In this document: positions 36,435 through 44,543 of the stretch, piece by piece | Position numbering within the stretch: the stretch's first letter is position 1 | Layout of the letters: the number at the start of each line of letters is the position of its first letter | Source of the DNA: Anaerobaca lacustris | Lineage (GTDB): Bacteria; Planctomycetota; Phycisphaerae; Sedimentisphaerales; Anaerobacaceae | NCBI RefSeq assembly: GCF_030012215.1 | Contig: NZ_JASCXX010000004.1 | Location: 186,001-250,000, forward strand | Length of the DNA stretch: 64,000 nucleotides | Direction of reading: 5' to 3' | Translations under genes and position numbers: made by a program | The notes under the pieces: generated by a model | Databases searched by the model: none | Told to the model about the DNA's origin: nothing | The model's input: the letters and a program-made list of their open reading frames with translations, nothing else

Positions 36435-39400
36435 CTACTGCGCTTCGAGGACTCGTTCCGGCTGGACCGGCTTCGGCTTGAAGCCGGGCCAACTCTGGTG
36501 GCTCTGGAATTCCTTCTCATGCTGTTCGAACGCCAGTCGGTTCCGCTCGCTAAGCCGTTCCAGCTCTTCCATCGAGTGCCCCGTGGCCATCCCCGGCCGG
36601 ATCACTTCCGCTTTGACGAAGATGTACAGCTTGCTCTGCCGGTCCGAGTTGTTGACACCCCGGAACAGGCCGCCGACCAGCGGGATGTCTCCCAGGATCG
36701 GAACCTTTCGGCCTCCCTTGGTCTGATTGAGCTTGATCAAGCCACCGAGGATGATCGTACTGCCATCCGGTACGGTTACGGCGGTGTTGAGTTCGCTGGC
36801 CGTCGTATTCGGTGGCTTCTTCGGGTCCTCGCTCGTGAAATCGGACCGAACCAGGCCGATGTCCAGGCGGAGAAGGTTCCCTTCGCTGATGTGCGGGGTG
36901 ATGTTCAGGGTGATACCCGCCTCATAAGGCGTATAATCGACCGCCGTCTGAATGAGCGTGGTGTCGGTGCCGGCGCTGCCCGAACTGACGGGAATCGACG
37001 AGGTCTTCTCGACATACGTCGTGTCGGTCGTCTTGATCGTGCCCGGCTCGTTGTCGTTGACCAGGATCTTTGGCTTGGCCAGAACGCGCCCGTAGTTCTT
37101 GGACTGCATCGCCGTCAGCAGGGCATTGATGTGCTTGTCGCCGTAGAACGCCCTGAAGTTGTCGCCGTCCCACTGCATGTCGGCAAACTGACTGCGGTCG
37201 CTCTGCAGCAGCTTCTCAAGAATCGTGCCGCTCGTGACCCCCTCGGCGATCCCCCCCGTCAGACCCGATGTCGCCGTCAGGTCGGGAATGCTCTGAATCA
37301 GGTTGAGATCGTAGTTGAACGCGTCGGTCTTGCTGATCTCCACCAGCGTCACGTCGATCAGGACCTGCGGCCGGCGCTTGTCCAACTGCCGGACCAGGTT
37401 CGAAATCCATTCCTGGTTCTTCTTGCTGGCGTAGACGATCAGCGAATAGGTGTTGGGATCGGGAACGATGGTGATCTCCTGCTCGCGACGTTTCGTGACG
37501 CTCGTCTGGATCTTGCCTTCCGGGTCCTGATACTCCGTCGTCTCCTGGATGAGACTCTGGAAGACCTGGGCCAGGTGGCCGGGCGACGAGTTTTCCAGCG
37601 GGTAGATTCTGTACGGGATCTCGTCTTCGCACGTCTCGCTGTCCACGAAGCTGATGATGGTCTCGATCCGGGCGTGCTGTTCGGCCGTGGCGTTGACGAG
37701 CAACGAGTTGGTGGATTCGACCACCACCACCTGGGGTTCACCCACCGGCCCCCGTTCATCGATCTCCGGCATAGGCGTCCCCGTCGCGGCGCTGACCGCC
37801 GCGGCCGCCCGGGCCGCAGCCGCTGCCTGCTGCTGCGCGGCTGTTTGCTGCGCATTCGTTCTTGGCTGGCCGGTGAGGCGACCGGTGGCGCCCGTCTCGG
37901 GCACCGTGGTGATGATCCCCAACTCTCGGAACTTCCCGCGGACCTCTTCTGCATCGACGTGGCGAATGCGGTACAGCTTCATTGATCGCAGGTCCTGCTG
38001 CGCGACGTCCAGCGAATCGATCAGGTCCTCGACCAGATCCAACTGATTCTGAACGCCAATCATCAGAATGCGATTGGTTCGCTCGTCGGCGTCCAGATAC
38101 ACGCCGGGCTTGCTCACCGGCTCGGCGGCTGCGCCCGGTCGCCGCGCCGCCGTTGCGGCGGCGGCGGCCTGCTGCTGTTGCTGAACCCGCAGACGTGCCA
38201 GGCGCTGGCGATAGGCCACCTCGGATTCTCCGGGCTGCTTCGCGGGGGTCGCCGCACCCTCGTCGACGCCCACCGTCACGGAAACGCTTTCGAGCTGCTC
38301 GGCCAGCGCCTTGACCTTCTCGGCCAGACTCATCGCCATGGTGTACCGAAGCTGGCGGAATCGGAATCTCCGCGGCTCGCCCGGCCGATCCACCATGTTT
38401 AGCAACTGCTCGATCCGCGCCATCCGATGGGCATACGCTGTGACGATCATCGTCCCGCTCTCCGGAATCGGCGTCACGCCGATGGAGAGCCTCATGCTGT
38501 CCAGCAGATTCTGCGCACTGACCGTGTCGATGTACTGAAGCTCGAAGACGCGCGTGACAACGACGTCGCCGGCCTCCACCGCTCTGCCGCCCGGGCCCAC
38601 AAGACCGGGGTCGACGTCGAGCGCCTGGGCGACGGGGACGATCGTAACGATATTGCCTCTGTGTCGCGTCATGACAAGGTTCTGGAACTTCAGCACGGAC
38701 TCCAACAGAAGGTACAGGTCCTTGACCTTCATCGACCCGCGAAGGTCGCCATTTAACTTGAGCGTCACCTCCCCCGTGATCTGGGTGGGGTCGTAGATGT
38801 AGTCGAGGTTCATGTATTTGCCGACAAGGTCCAATAACTGGATCACCGGAAGCTTCTCTGGAAGGTTCAGATCGACGATGCGGTCGTCGTCAATGCCCGC
38901 TGTCGGCGTGTAGTCACCCGCGGGGGAGATGGACTGCGATGTCCTGTCCGACGTCCGGTTTCCTGCGGTGCGAGCCATGTGATCGGTCTGGGTCGGCACG
39001 ATCTGCCCGGGCTGCAGCGTGGTCGGCTCCTCGGGCCGGTCCGCCGCGTCGCCGGCCGAACTTGGAAGCGGAAGGGAGGTCTCGTTGGAATCCGCCTGGG
39101 CAATCGCCAGATCCAGGGCCAGAGGGTTGCGGTCGGCCTCCAGCAGGCGAGCGGGCAACACACCGAGATTCGACGTTCCCAGACGATCCGCGTTCAATTC
39201 AGCCGCCCAAAGCCGTGTCTCAAGAAGCTTCCTCTGCATATCGTCCGGCAGGGTGATCTTCCCGGAATCGGCCGGGTTCTCACGCGGCCCCGACCACAAC
39301 GACGGTTCGGTTCCAGGACTGTCTGCAGCCGAACGGGGCGTAACGGCCGGAACCGTCTGCGGCGCATTGGGGGCGACCTGGCTGCTTCCTTGTCGGAACG

Positions 39401-39947
39401 AGGCCCTTCGCTGTTCCAGGACCTGCGGTCCCAGTTCGACGGCCAACGCGATCTCCTGGAGCTGGAAAATCGGGGCAACGGCCCAGATCGAACCGTTGTG
39501 CAGATCGATGATGGCCTTGGCCTTGCCCGTCTCACGGGGAGGATGGGCGAAGCTGCCAATACAGAGATTACCGACGGCGGTCGCGATGCGTTCGTTGGAC
39601 GGAAGACTCGCAGCCAGGGATGCCGGACCGATCTTTCGGACCTCGAAGACTTCGGGCGCATCGACAAGACCCAGCAAGGCCACCGCCTTCTGAACGTCCT
39701 CCGGGCTGGCCGTAACCAGCAGGGCATTGGTCCCCGGCAACGGGGAGGCGGTTGCGAGGTTGAGCTTCGAGAGGAACTCCCTGCCTCGCTCGGGAGAGAT
39801 ATGGTCCAGGGAAACGAACCTGGCCCCACCGGATGGAACGCCCTGGCCGAAGGCCAACAGGGGTCGGTTGCACAGCATGCAGAGGCCCAGGAAAACTGCG
39901 AGCAGTACTTCGTGGCGCCTCTTATTCAGAAAATGCCGTTCCGTCAT
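36435..39947 (-). CDS. gspD: Type II secretion secretin GspD, enlarged
   Basis: Outer-membrane channel subunit, 1170 aa against ~650-700 for typical GspD. Order: signal peptide (EVLLAVFLGLCMLCNRPLLA); an extra N-domain (~45-95, SLDHISPERGREFLSKLNLA); a low-complexity linker (~160-345); an N0-like domain (~350-440, NLPEKLPVIQLLDLVGKYMN); several N1-type repeats interrupted by Gln/Ala-rich tracts (QQQQQAAAAATAARR and TAAQQQAAAAARAAAA); and the secretin core with AKPKILVNDNEPGTI, DYTPYEAGITLNITPHIS and VPILGDIPLVGGLFRG. No clear lipobox. It should form the T2SS exit pore. It is 33 bases before gspE but 476 bases after gspC. Confidence 0.93.
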   Translation of the reverse strand: MTERHFLNKRRHEVLLAVFLGLCMLCNRPLLAFGQGVPSGGARFVSLDHISPERGREFLSKLNLATASPLPGTNALLVTASPEDVQKAVALLGLVDAPEVFEVRKIGPASLAASLPSNERIATAVGNLCIGSFAHPPRETGKAKAIIDLHNGSIWAVAPIFQLQEIALAVELGPQVLEQRRASFRQGSSQVAPNAPQTVPAVTPRSAADSPGTEPSLWSGPRENPADSGKITLPDDMQRKLLETRLWAAELNADRLGTSNLGVLPARLLEADRNPLALDLAIAQADSNETSLPLPSSAGDAADRPEEPTTLQPGQIVPTQTDHMARTAGNRTSDRTSQSISPAGDYTPTAGIDDDRIVDLNLPEKLPVIQLLDLVGKYMNLDYIYDPTQITGEVTLKLNGDLRGSMKVKDLYLLLESVLKFQNLVMTRHRGNIVTIVPVAQALDVDPGLVGPGGRAVEAGDVVVTRVFELQYIDTVSAQNLLDSMRLSIGVTPIPESGTMIVTAYAHRMARIEQLLNMVDRPGEPRRFRFRQLRYTMAMSLAEKVKALAEQLESVSVTVGVDEGAATPAKQPGESEVAYRQRLARLRVQQQQQAAAAATAARRPGAAAEPVSKPGVYLDADERTNRILMIGVQNQLDLVEDLIDSLDVAQQDLRSMKLYRIRHVDAEEVRGKFRELGIITTVPETGATGRLTGQPRTNAQQTAAQQQAAAAARAAAAVSAATGTPMPEIDERGPVGEPQVVVVESTNSLLVNATAEQHARIETIISFVDSETCEDEIPYRIYPLENSSPGHLAQVFQSLIQETTEYQDPEGKIQTSVTKRREQEITIVPDPNTYSLIVYASKKNQEWISNLVRQLDKRRPQVLIDVTLVEISKTDAFNYDLNLIQSIPDLTATSGLTGGIAEGVTSGTILEKLLQSDRSQFADMQWDGDNFRAFYGDKHINALLTAMQSKNYGRVLAKPKILVNDNEPGTIKTTDTTYVEKTSSIPVSSGSAGTDTTLIQTAVDYTPYEAGITLNITPHISEGNLLRLDIGLVRSDFTSEDPKKPPNTTASELNTAVTVPDGSTIILGGLIKLNQTKGGRKVPILGDIPLVGGLFRGVNNSDRQSKLYIFVKAEVIRPGMATGHSMEELERLSERNRLAFEQHEKEFQSHQSWPGFKPKPVQPERVLEAQ

Positions 39948-40423
39948 CGCTCATTACCCCGCATCAAAATCACCCTTCTCCATGCTACTTCAAAGACAAC
40001 CGAGTCTTCTACGTCAAGAACACCGACGCCGACGCCATCGGAACGGATGATCCGGTCCAACCAGCCGACGAGCGACTGTGGCTGTACGACGAACCACGGC
40101 TCTCTTGCTCGTTGAGCCGGCTCGGACATACCCAATCACACCTATTCAGACATCGCAGAGGGCCGAAAGTTCCCGCTTCGCCCACAAAAAACCATGCTCC
40201 CAGCACTGCAACAGGCGGTGAACCATCCGTCGGAGACTCCGCGTCGGTCTCGTGCGCAGACCGACGGCGCGCGACGCGACAATCCGATCCACGATATCCG
40301 ATAATCACGCGACGGACGAGGCGCCGAAACGAGAGGATCGAGGCCACATCGATGGGAGCGGCTCAGGGCGATGGAATGACGGTGGGATGGGACGTGGAAG
40401 CCCGTTGGGAAGGACCGAGAAAA
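39948..40423. other. Unusual intergenic gap between gspC and gspD
   Basis: About 476 bases inside an otherwise tightly packed operon. Reading frames here lack family similarity and start signals, so I call no gene. A 9-bp hairpin CGTCGGTCT / AGACCGACG with a 7-base loop lies at 40242-40266, without a T-tract on the minus strand. A -35-like TTGACG on the minus strand (40017-40012) has no good -10 partner. The gap may carry a gspD promoter or a transcript-processing site. Confidence 0.45.
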
Positions 40424-41410
40424 CTATTTGCGAATGACGCGAGGAATATTCAGTTTCCGGCGCACCTCGCTGAGCTTATCGGCACTGGAAGGGTCCATGG
40501 ATTCGTTCAGTTCTCTTCCCAGGTCCTCGACCTTCTCGGCCTCTTCCGGGCTGACGCGCGACGATTTGTATTCGGCCATCAGCTTCTTGATCGCGGCATC
40601 GCGGTCTTCGGGGGCCAGATTGGGATCCAGCGTTGCCGGGGCGTTCTTCTGGAGTTCCCGAAGTTGCTCGATGAAGCCTGCCATCTCTTCCTGCTCGCGC
40701 TCGCTCACCTCACCGTCGCCCTGAACAGCCGACGTCTCAGGTGCCCACGGACGCGCCACGGGCTGTCCGGTGATCCGACCGCCCGCCGGCCGGACCGAGG
40801 TCGGGCGGAGCTCAGCCTGCGGGACGGAAGGACCGGTCGCTTCAAGGAGGCTGGCTGTAGCCGGGACGGGCTCGGTAGCCATCTCGACGTCGGCCTGACC
40901 GTCCCAACAGACGATCGATCCGCTCCGGATCTCCTTGATGAGCAGATGGCCGATCTCGTCGCCCTTTCGGACCCACCGATAGGTCTTGTCCGGGAGACGA
41001 ATGTACGCGAAACTGTTGTCTGCGCTGACCGTCGTTCCGACAAGGTCGAACTGGGCCGAAGACGATACCGGTTTGGCCACAGGCCGTGTCGGCCGAGAGC
41101 CCGTCGCAGGCGGTTTCGCGGCGGCGGTAACCGGCGCCGGAGGCGGGTCGAGGATGTTCTTGAAGGATTCGGCCTCTCGTACCAGTGGGGCGACGGCGCC
41201 CTGCCCGCTCTGCGGGCTGTCGCCGTGTGCTGCTTTCCACTCGTCCACAACGCTGGGTTCATTCAGGATGCGCTCGACCTCCGGATCGTTCCGTACGGCG
41301 AAACCGGCCAGCAGATCCGGGACCAGAGACTTCGGCCCTGCCACCAGGACCAGCACCAGGCCGGCCAGGAGGATGACCACTACCGACGTTATGCGCAATG
41401 TACTTACCAT
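40424..41410 (-). CDS. gspC: GspC-like T2SS inner-membrane protein
   Basis: 328 aa with one N-terminal membrane helix (ITSVVVILLAGLVLVLVAGP), a Pro/Ala linker, and a GspC homology region (~115-165: FDLVGTTVSADNSFAYIRLP, KTYRWVRKGDEIGHLLIKEI) that in GspC contacts the secretin N-domains. There is no PDZ domain; instead the C-terminal ~100 residues are charged and helical (EREQEEMAGFIEQLRELQKN, PEEAEKVEDLGRELNESM). AAGGTGG precedes ATG 41410. The position just upstream of gspD supports the call. It follows the tetraheme protein gene by 41 bases. Confidence 0.78.
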   Translation of the reverse strand: MVSTLRITSVVVILLAGLVLVLVAGPKSLVPDLLAGFAVRNDPEVERILNEPSVVDEWKAAHGDSPQSGQGAVAPLVREAESFKNILDPPPAPVTAAAKPPATGSRPTRPVAKPVSSSAQFDLVGTTVSADNSFAYIRLPDKTYRWVRKGDEIGHLLIKEIRSGSIVCWDGQADVEMATEPVPATASLLEATGPSVPQAELRPTSVRPAGGRITGQPVARPWAPETSAVQGDGEVSEREQEEMAGFIEQLRELQKNAPATLDPNLAPEDRDAAIKKLMAEYKSSRVSPEEAEKVEDLGRELNESMDPSSADKLSEVRRKLNIPRVIRK

Positions 41411-41451
41411 AGGCCACCTTACTTTCTTAGTGTTTTGACACCCCAGGTGAT

Positions 41452-42822
41452 CTACGGTTCCCTCCAATGCTTGATTTTTTCGAGATACTCGGCCTCATGG
41501 CCGGCGTATCCACTGCTGTGCTCGGGCGTGTGGCAGTCCAGGCAGGACATCTTCGGCTCGACCGTCGGCGTCCAGCCGGAACTGTGAACGTGCGCGGAGC
41601 CCGGGCCGTGGCAGTTCTCGCACCCTACATCCTTCAGGTGCGGCGTCTTCTGTTCCGTGATGAATCCGCTTTCGCGATCCATGCCAATGACGTGGCAAAT
41701 CACACACTCCGGATCGTGATCCGACCCGACCTCCACGAGCGTGGCAAAGGCGCTGGCGTGGGCCTTCGTGCTCCACGCGGCGTATTCATAGTCGTGGCAC
41801 CGCTGGCACGCCTGGGAACCCACATATTGCAGGCCGTCAGGCAGGGGGATGCGGGGGTACTTCTCGAGCAGACCGCTCTGCCGGACCAGTTCCTGATACT
41901 GCCCGTAGAGCCTGACCAGGGCCCCGTCGTCGGGCAGCGCTTCTTCGACGGGGATCCTTTCGAGAAACAGGGCCGGTTCCACGCCGGGACCCGGAAAACG
42001 GACCCTGAGACGGCTGATATACCGCCCAAAGCGCCCGACCGTATAGACCAGCGGTCGCTCGCCCGGCTCGCTGAGCACCTGGGGCTCGTCAGAATCCGAG
42101 GGCAGAATCAGACAGTCAGCGTCGGAGGACTGGGCCCAGATCCGGCGAGATTCGGCATCGCCGTTCCGCAGGACCAGGATATTGACGGCGTGCTCGTCGG
42201 TCGGACGGCCAAAAAGCTCGGCTACCGACTCCGGCCGGTCGATCCGAGCATCCACAGAGGCGAAACGAGCGACAATTTCACGCCTCTGGCCTTCAAACCG
42301 CTTGACGAAACCCGCGGGCGAATCGTCCCGATCCGGCCCCCAAGGGGCGCCGATGACGGCAAAGGAACCCTCTCGAGGGGCCGTCAGGCCGAGGGTTTGG
42401 GCGATCTGAACGTCCTGCTCTGTCAGATGCACCAGGTCGTAGCCAAGCAGGCGAAAGGCCTCGAGAAGGATCCCAAACTTGATCAGGTCCTGCTCGCCGT
42501 CGCCGGCGACGAGTGTCCCGGTGTCAACCACCGCGCGCCTCGCCGACGGCACGCGGCCGAAGATGGCCGGTCGCTTCGACAACCCACCCAGTTGGCCGCC
42601 GGAACAGCCGCAGGGCTTCAGGGCGCCAAGCTCGGTGCCCGTGAAAAAAATCGAAACCTCCCCCGGATCGGCGACCTGTCGGGAAACTGGTGGCCGGACC
42701 GATTCTTCCGGACAGGCGAAGCCGCCGATCAGGACACAAAGACTTACCAGAACAATATTTACAGCCAAGCGGCACCCAGTCAAGGCATTCGACCGGCCGG
42801 GGGATACGTCAGGCGTCGTCAC
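41452..42822 (-). CDS. Metallophosphatase-like / tetraheme c-type cytochrome protein
   Basis: 456-aa exported protein with two parts. An N-terminal hydrophobic segment (LAVNIVLVSLCVLIGG) leads to a ~270-residue domain that starts VSIFFTGTELGALKPCGCSG and continues GGLSKRPAIFGRV, resembling UshA/5'-nucleotidase-like folds that carry a CGC...GGL motif; the metallophosphatase metal ligands are not obvious. The C-terminal ~130 residues hold four haem motifs, CQRCH, CVICH, CENCH and CLDCH, as in cytochrome c554-like proteins. GTG 42822 has GAGGAA ten bases upstream; GTG 42855 or TTG 42840 are alternatives. Probably periplasmic electron transfer; partner unknown. In tandem with the DUF1573 gene and gspC. 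Confidence 0.8.
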   Translation of the reverse strand: MTTPDVSPGRSNALTGCRLAVNIVLVSLCVLIGGFACPEESVRPPVSRQVADPGEVSIFFTGTELGALKPCGCSGGQLGGLSKRPAIFGRVPSARRAVVDTGTLVAGDGEQDLIKFGILLEAFRLLGYDLVHLTEQDVQIAQTLGLTAPREGSFAVIGAPWGPDRDDSPAGFVKRFEGQRREIVARFASVDARIDRPESVAELFGRPTDEHAVNILVLRNGDAESRRIWAQSSDADCLILPSDSDEPQVLSEPGERPLVYTVGRFGRYISRLRVRFPGPGVEPALFLERIPVEEALPDDGALVRLYGQYQELVRQSGLLEKYPRIPLPDGLQYVGSQACQRCHDYEYAAWSTKAHASAFATLVEVGSDHDPECVICHVIGMDRESGFITEQKTPHLKDVGCENCHGPGSAHVHSSGWTPTVEPKMSCLDCHTPEHSSGYAGHEAEYLEKIKHWREP

Positions 42823-42836
42823 AGCAGTCGGTTTCC

Positions 42837-43988
42837 TCAATAGAAGCCACGGCACTGAATGGACAACACCTCGCCGTCCTTGATCTTCGCCTCAACGAAA
42901 TCGGAAAGGACCGCCCGCTCGCCCTCGGCCGGGGGGGGAATGATCCGCAGCTTCAGTTGGTAGCGGTTCTGGACCTTCGTCTTGGCTAAGAGCGTCACAA
43001 TACCCTTCTGCGAGGAGACGCTTTCGATCTCGAAATCATCCTGGTAGTTGCTCAGGATCCAGATTTCCCGCTCTACGGGCACCCCCGCCTTGAGATTAAA
43101 CAGCATGATCGTCTGCGGGCTGACCGTGAATTCGGGCAGGACATCATATAAGATGCGAACGTTGCGGCACTCCGGATGCGTCAGGTCGATGCTGATCTGG
43201 CCGCGAAGACTGCCCTTGAGCTTCTCGATGTCCGCGATCGGCTTGAGGACGAACTCGGTCGCTTCGACCCTCGGATCGAAGTCGGCCTTGATCGCCGTGG
43301 CGGTGGCCCTGAATCCCGTGATCGCAAAGGGTTTTCCGTCGAGGCTGGTCAGCGTGATATCGCCGGCCCCGGCGTTGTCCTGCCTGAGAAACAACTTCAG
43401 GGTCGATGGTTCATAGTGCACGCGCGGGGCGATGGTGGCCGTGATGGTCAGGCTCACGACGCGCTGGGCAGGATCGTTGCATTCGATGTAGAGGTTTCGT
43501 CTCATCGACCCGGGTTGCGAGCCGGCGCGGTAGCTGATCTCCAGGACGCCGCTTTCGCCCGGGGCGTATTCCTGGCCGGGCTTAACCCCTTTGGTCACCA
43601 CGCCGCAGCAGCTCCTGACCTGCGTGACCCTTAGCGGGGCTGTACCCGTGTTGGCAAACCGGAACTCGGCCTTCTGGGAGGTATCCGGGCCGATTTCGCC
43701 AAAATCGTGCTCGACCGATTCCATCGCGATTCGGGGCGTGGCGACGACGTGAAAGTCTGAGATCTTCACCGCATCCGGCGGGTCGGTCTTCTCGCTGGCG
43801 GCCGCAGCCGACCGCTCGCTGGGAACCACGCGGGTGATCTTAACCTCCGTCTCTGCCTGAGCTTGTGGCCTTGCCGATTCCTGCCGACAGCCGAACTGAC
43901 AGGCCAGCAGCATCGCGCAGACCGTTGCGAGCCACAGACAAGGTCGGAAACGCGTCTTTTCGCTATGGGCAGCCATGTTCTCGGTCAT
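42837..43988 (-). CDS. DUF1573-domain lipoprotein
   Basis: 383 aa, exported; LATVCAMLLAC may be a lipobox (a second Cys follows four residues later). The DUF1573 Ig-like domain is seen as VEHDFGEIGPDTSQKAEFRF then NTGTAPLRVTQVRSCCGVVT. The usual SCGCT of the family is SCCGVV here. A second Ig-like region with the same topology follows (~190-380), ending in a beta-strand rich tail (VLSIQCRGFY). GGGAG precedes ATG 43988. First gene of the putative 17-kb minus-strand block, divergent from rpmE. Function of DUF1573 is unknown; it often occurs next to redox proteins in planctomycetes. Confidence 0.8.
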   Translation of the reverse strand: MTENMAAHSEKTRFRPCLWLATVCAMLLACQFGCRQESARPQAQAETEVKITRVVPSERSAAAASEKTDPPDAVKISDFHVVATPRIAMESVEHDFGEIGPDTSQKAEFRFANTGTAPLRVTQVRSCCGVVTKGVKPGQEYAPGESGVLEISYRAGSQPGSMRRNLYIECNDPAQRVVSLTITATIAPRVHYEPSTLKLFLRQDNAGAGDITLTSLDGKPFAITGFRATATAIKADFDPRVEATEFVLKPIADIEKLKGSLRGQISIDLTHPECRNVRILYDVLPEFTVSPQTIMLFNLKAGVPVEREIWILSNYQDDFEIESVSSQKGIVTLLAKTKVQNRYQLKLRIIPPPAEGERAVLSDFVEAKIKDGEVLSIQCRGFY

Positions 43989-44101
43989 TTTGTGTACTCC
44001 CGTACCTGCTGAACGTTCAAGTCGCCCTTGTGCATGTATTGTATCGTTGCGGGATTTCACACACAAGCCGTTGGAAATATCGGCACGCCGCTCCAATCGA
44101 G

Positions 44102-44141
44102 GAGAAATTTCTCTTGAAACATACGGCTACGGGGGTAAAAT
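44102..44141 (+). promoter_or_regulatory. Putative rpmE promoter with adjoining palindrome
   Basis: TTGAAA (44114-44119), 16-base spacer, TAAAAT (44136-44141), a good sigma-70-type match, 33 bases before the rpmE start codon. A perfect 12-bp palindrome GAGAAATTTCTC (44102-44113) abuts the -35 box and could be an operator. Confidence 0.55.
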
Positions 44142-44174
44142 GTTGGGTTTCGAGTCTGTTCCGGAGTCCGATCT

Positions 44175-44408
44175 ATGAAAAAAGACATACATCCACAATA
44201 TCACAAGGTCGTCGTTCACTGCGGGTGTGGGGCCACATTCGAAACCCACAGCACGTCGAAGGAGATCCACGCGGAAATCTGCTCGATGTGCCATCCGTTC
44301 TACACCGGCAAGCAGAAGTTCGTCGATACCGCCGGCCGGATCGAGCGATTCCAGAAGAAGTACGGAACATCGTACATCAAGAAGACCGGAAAAGAACCGC
44401 AGCCTTAG
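44175..44408 (+). CDS. rpmE: 50S ribosomal protein L31
   Basis: 77-aa ribosomal protein with the family start [16 protein letters not shown] and the zinc-binding Cys set CGC...[20 protein letters not shown], so this is the Cys-containing (C+) form. [10 protein letters not shown] ends the conserved core. GGAG lies ahead of ATG. The gene precedes prfA, a common bacterial order, and is divergent from the DUF1573 gene. Confidence 0.96.
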   Translation: MKKDIHPQYHKVVVHCGCGATFETHSTSKEIHAEICSMCHPFYTGKQKFVDTAGRIERFQKKYGTSYIKKTGKEPQP

Positions 44409-44543
44409 TCCGGCATGCGATCGGTGTACGAGCTCCCGCCATGCGAGACCGGGGCGGGGCTTCCTGCCACAATGGGGCGGCGCACGCACGCGCGGGCACC
44501 TTGGCCGCCTGAGATCAAGCTCACCTGCTGACTCGTGCAACCT

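Noticed and set aside
40009-40347. 112-aa frame in the gspC-gspD gap
   Set aside because: No start signal, no hydrophobic or domain pattern, and composition like a shadow frame. Treated as non-coding.
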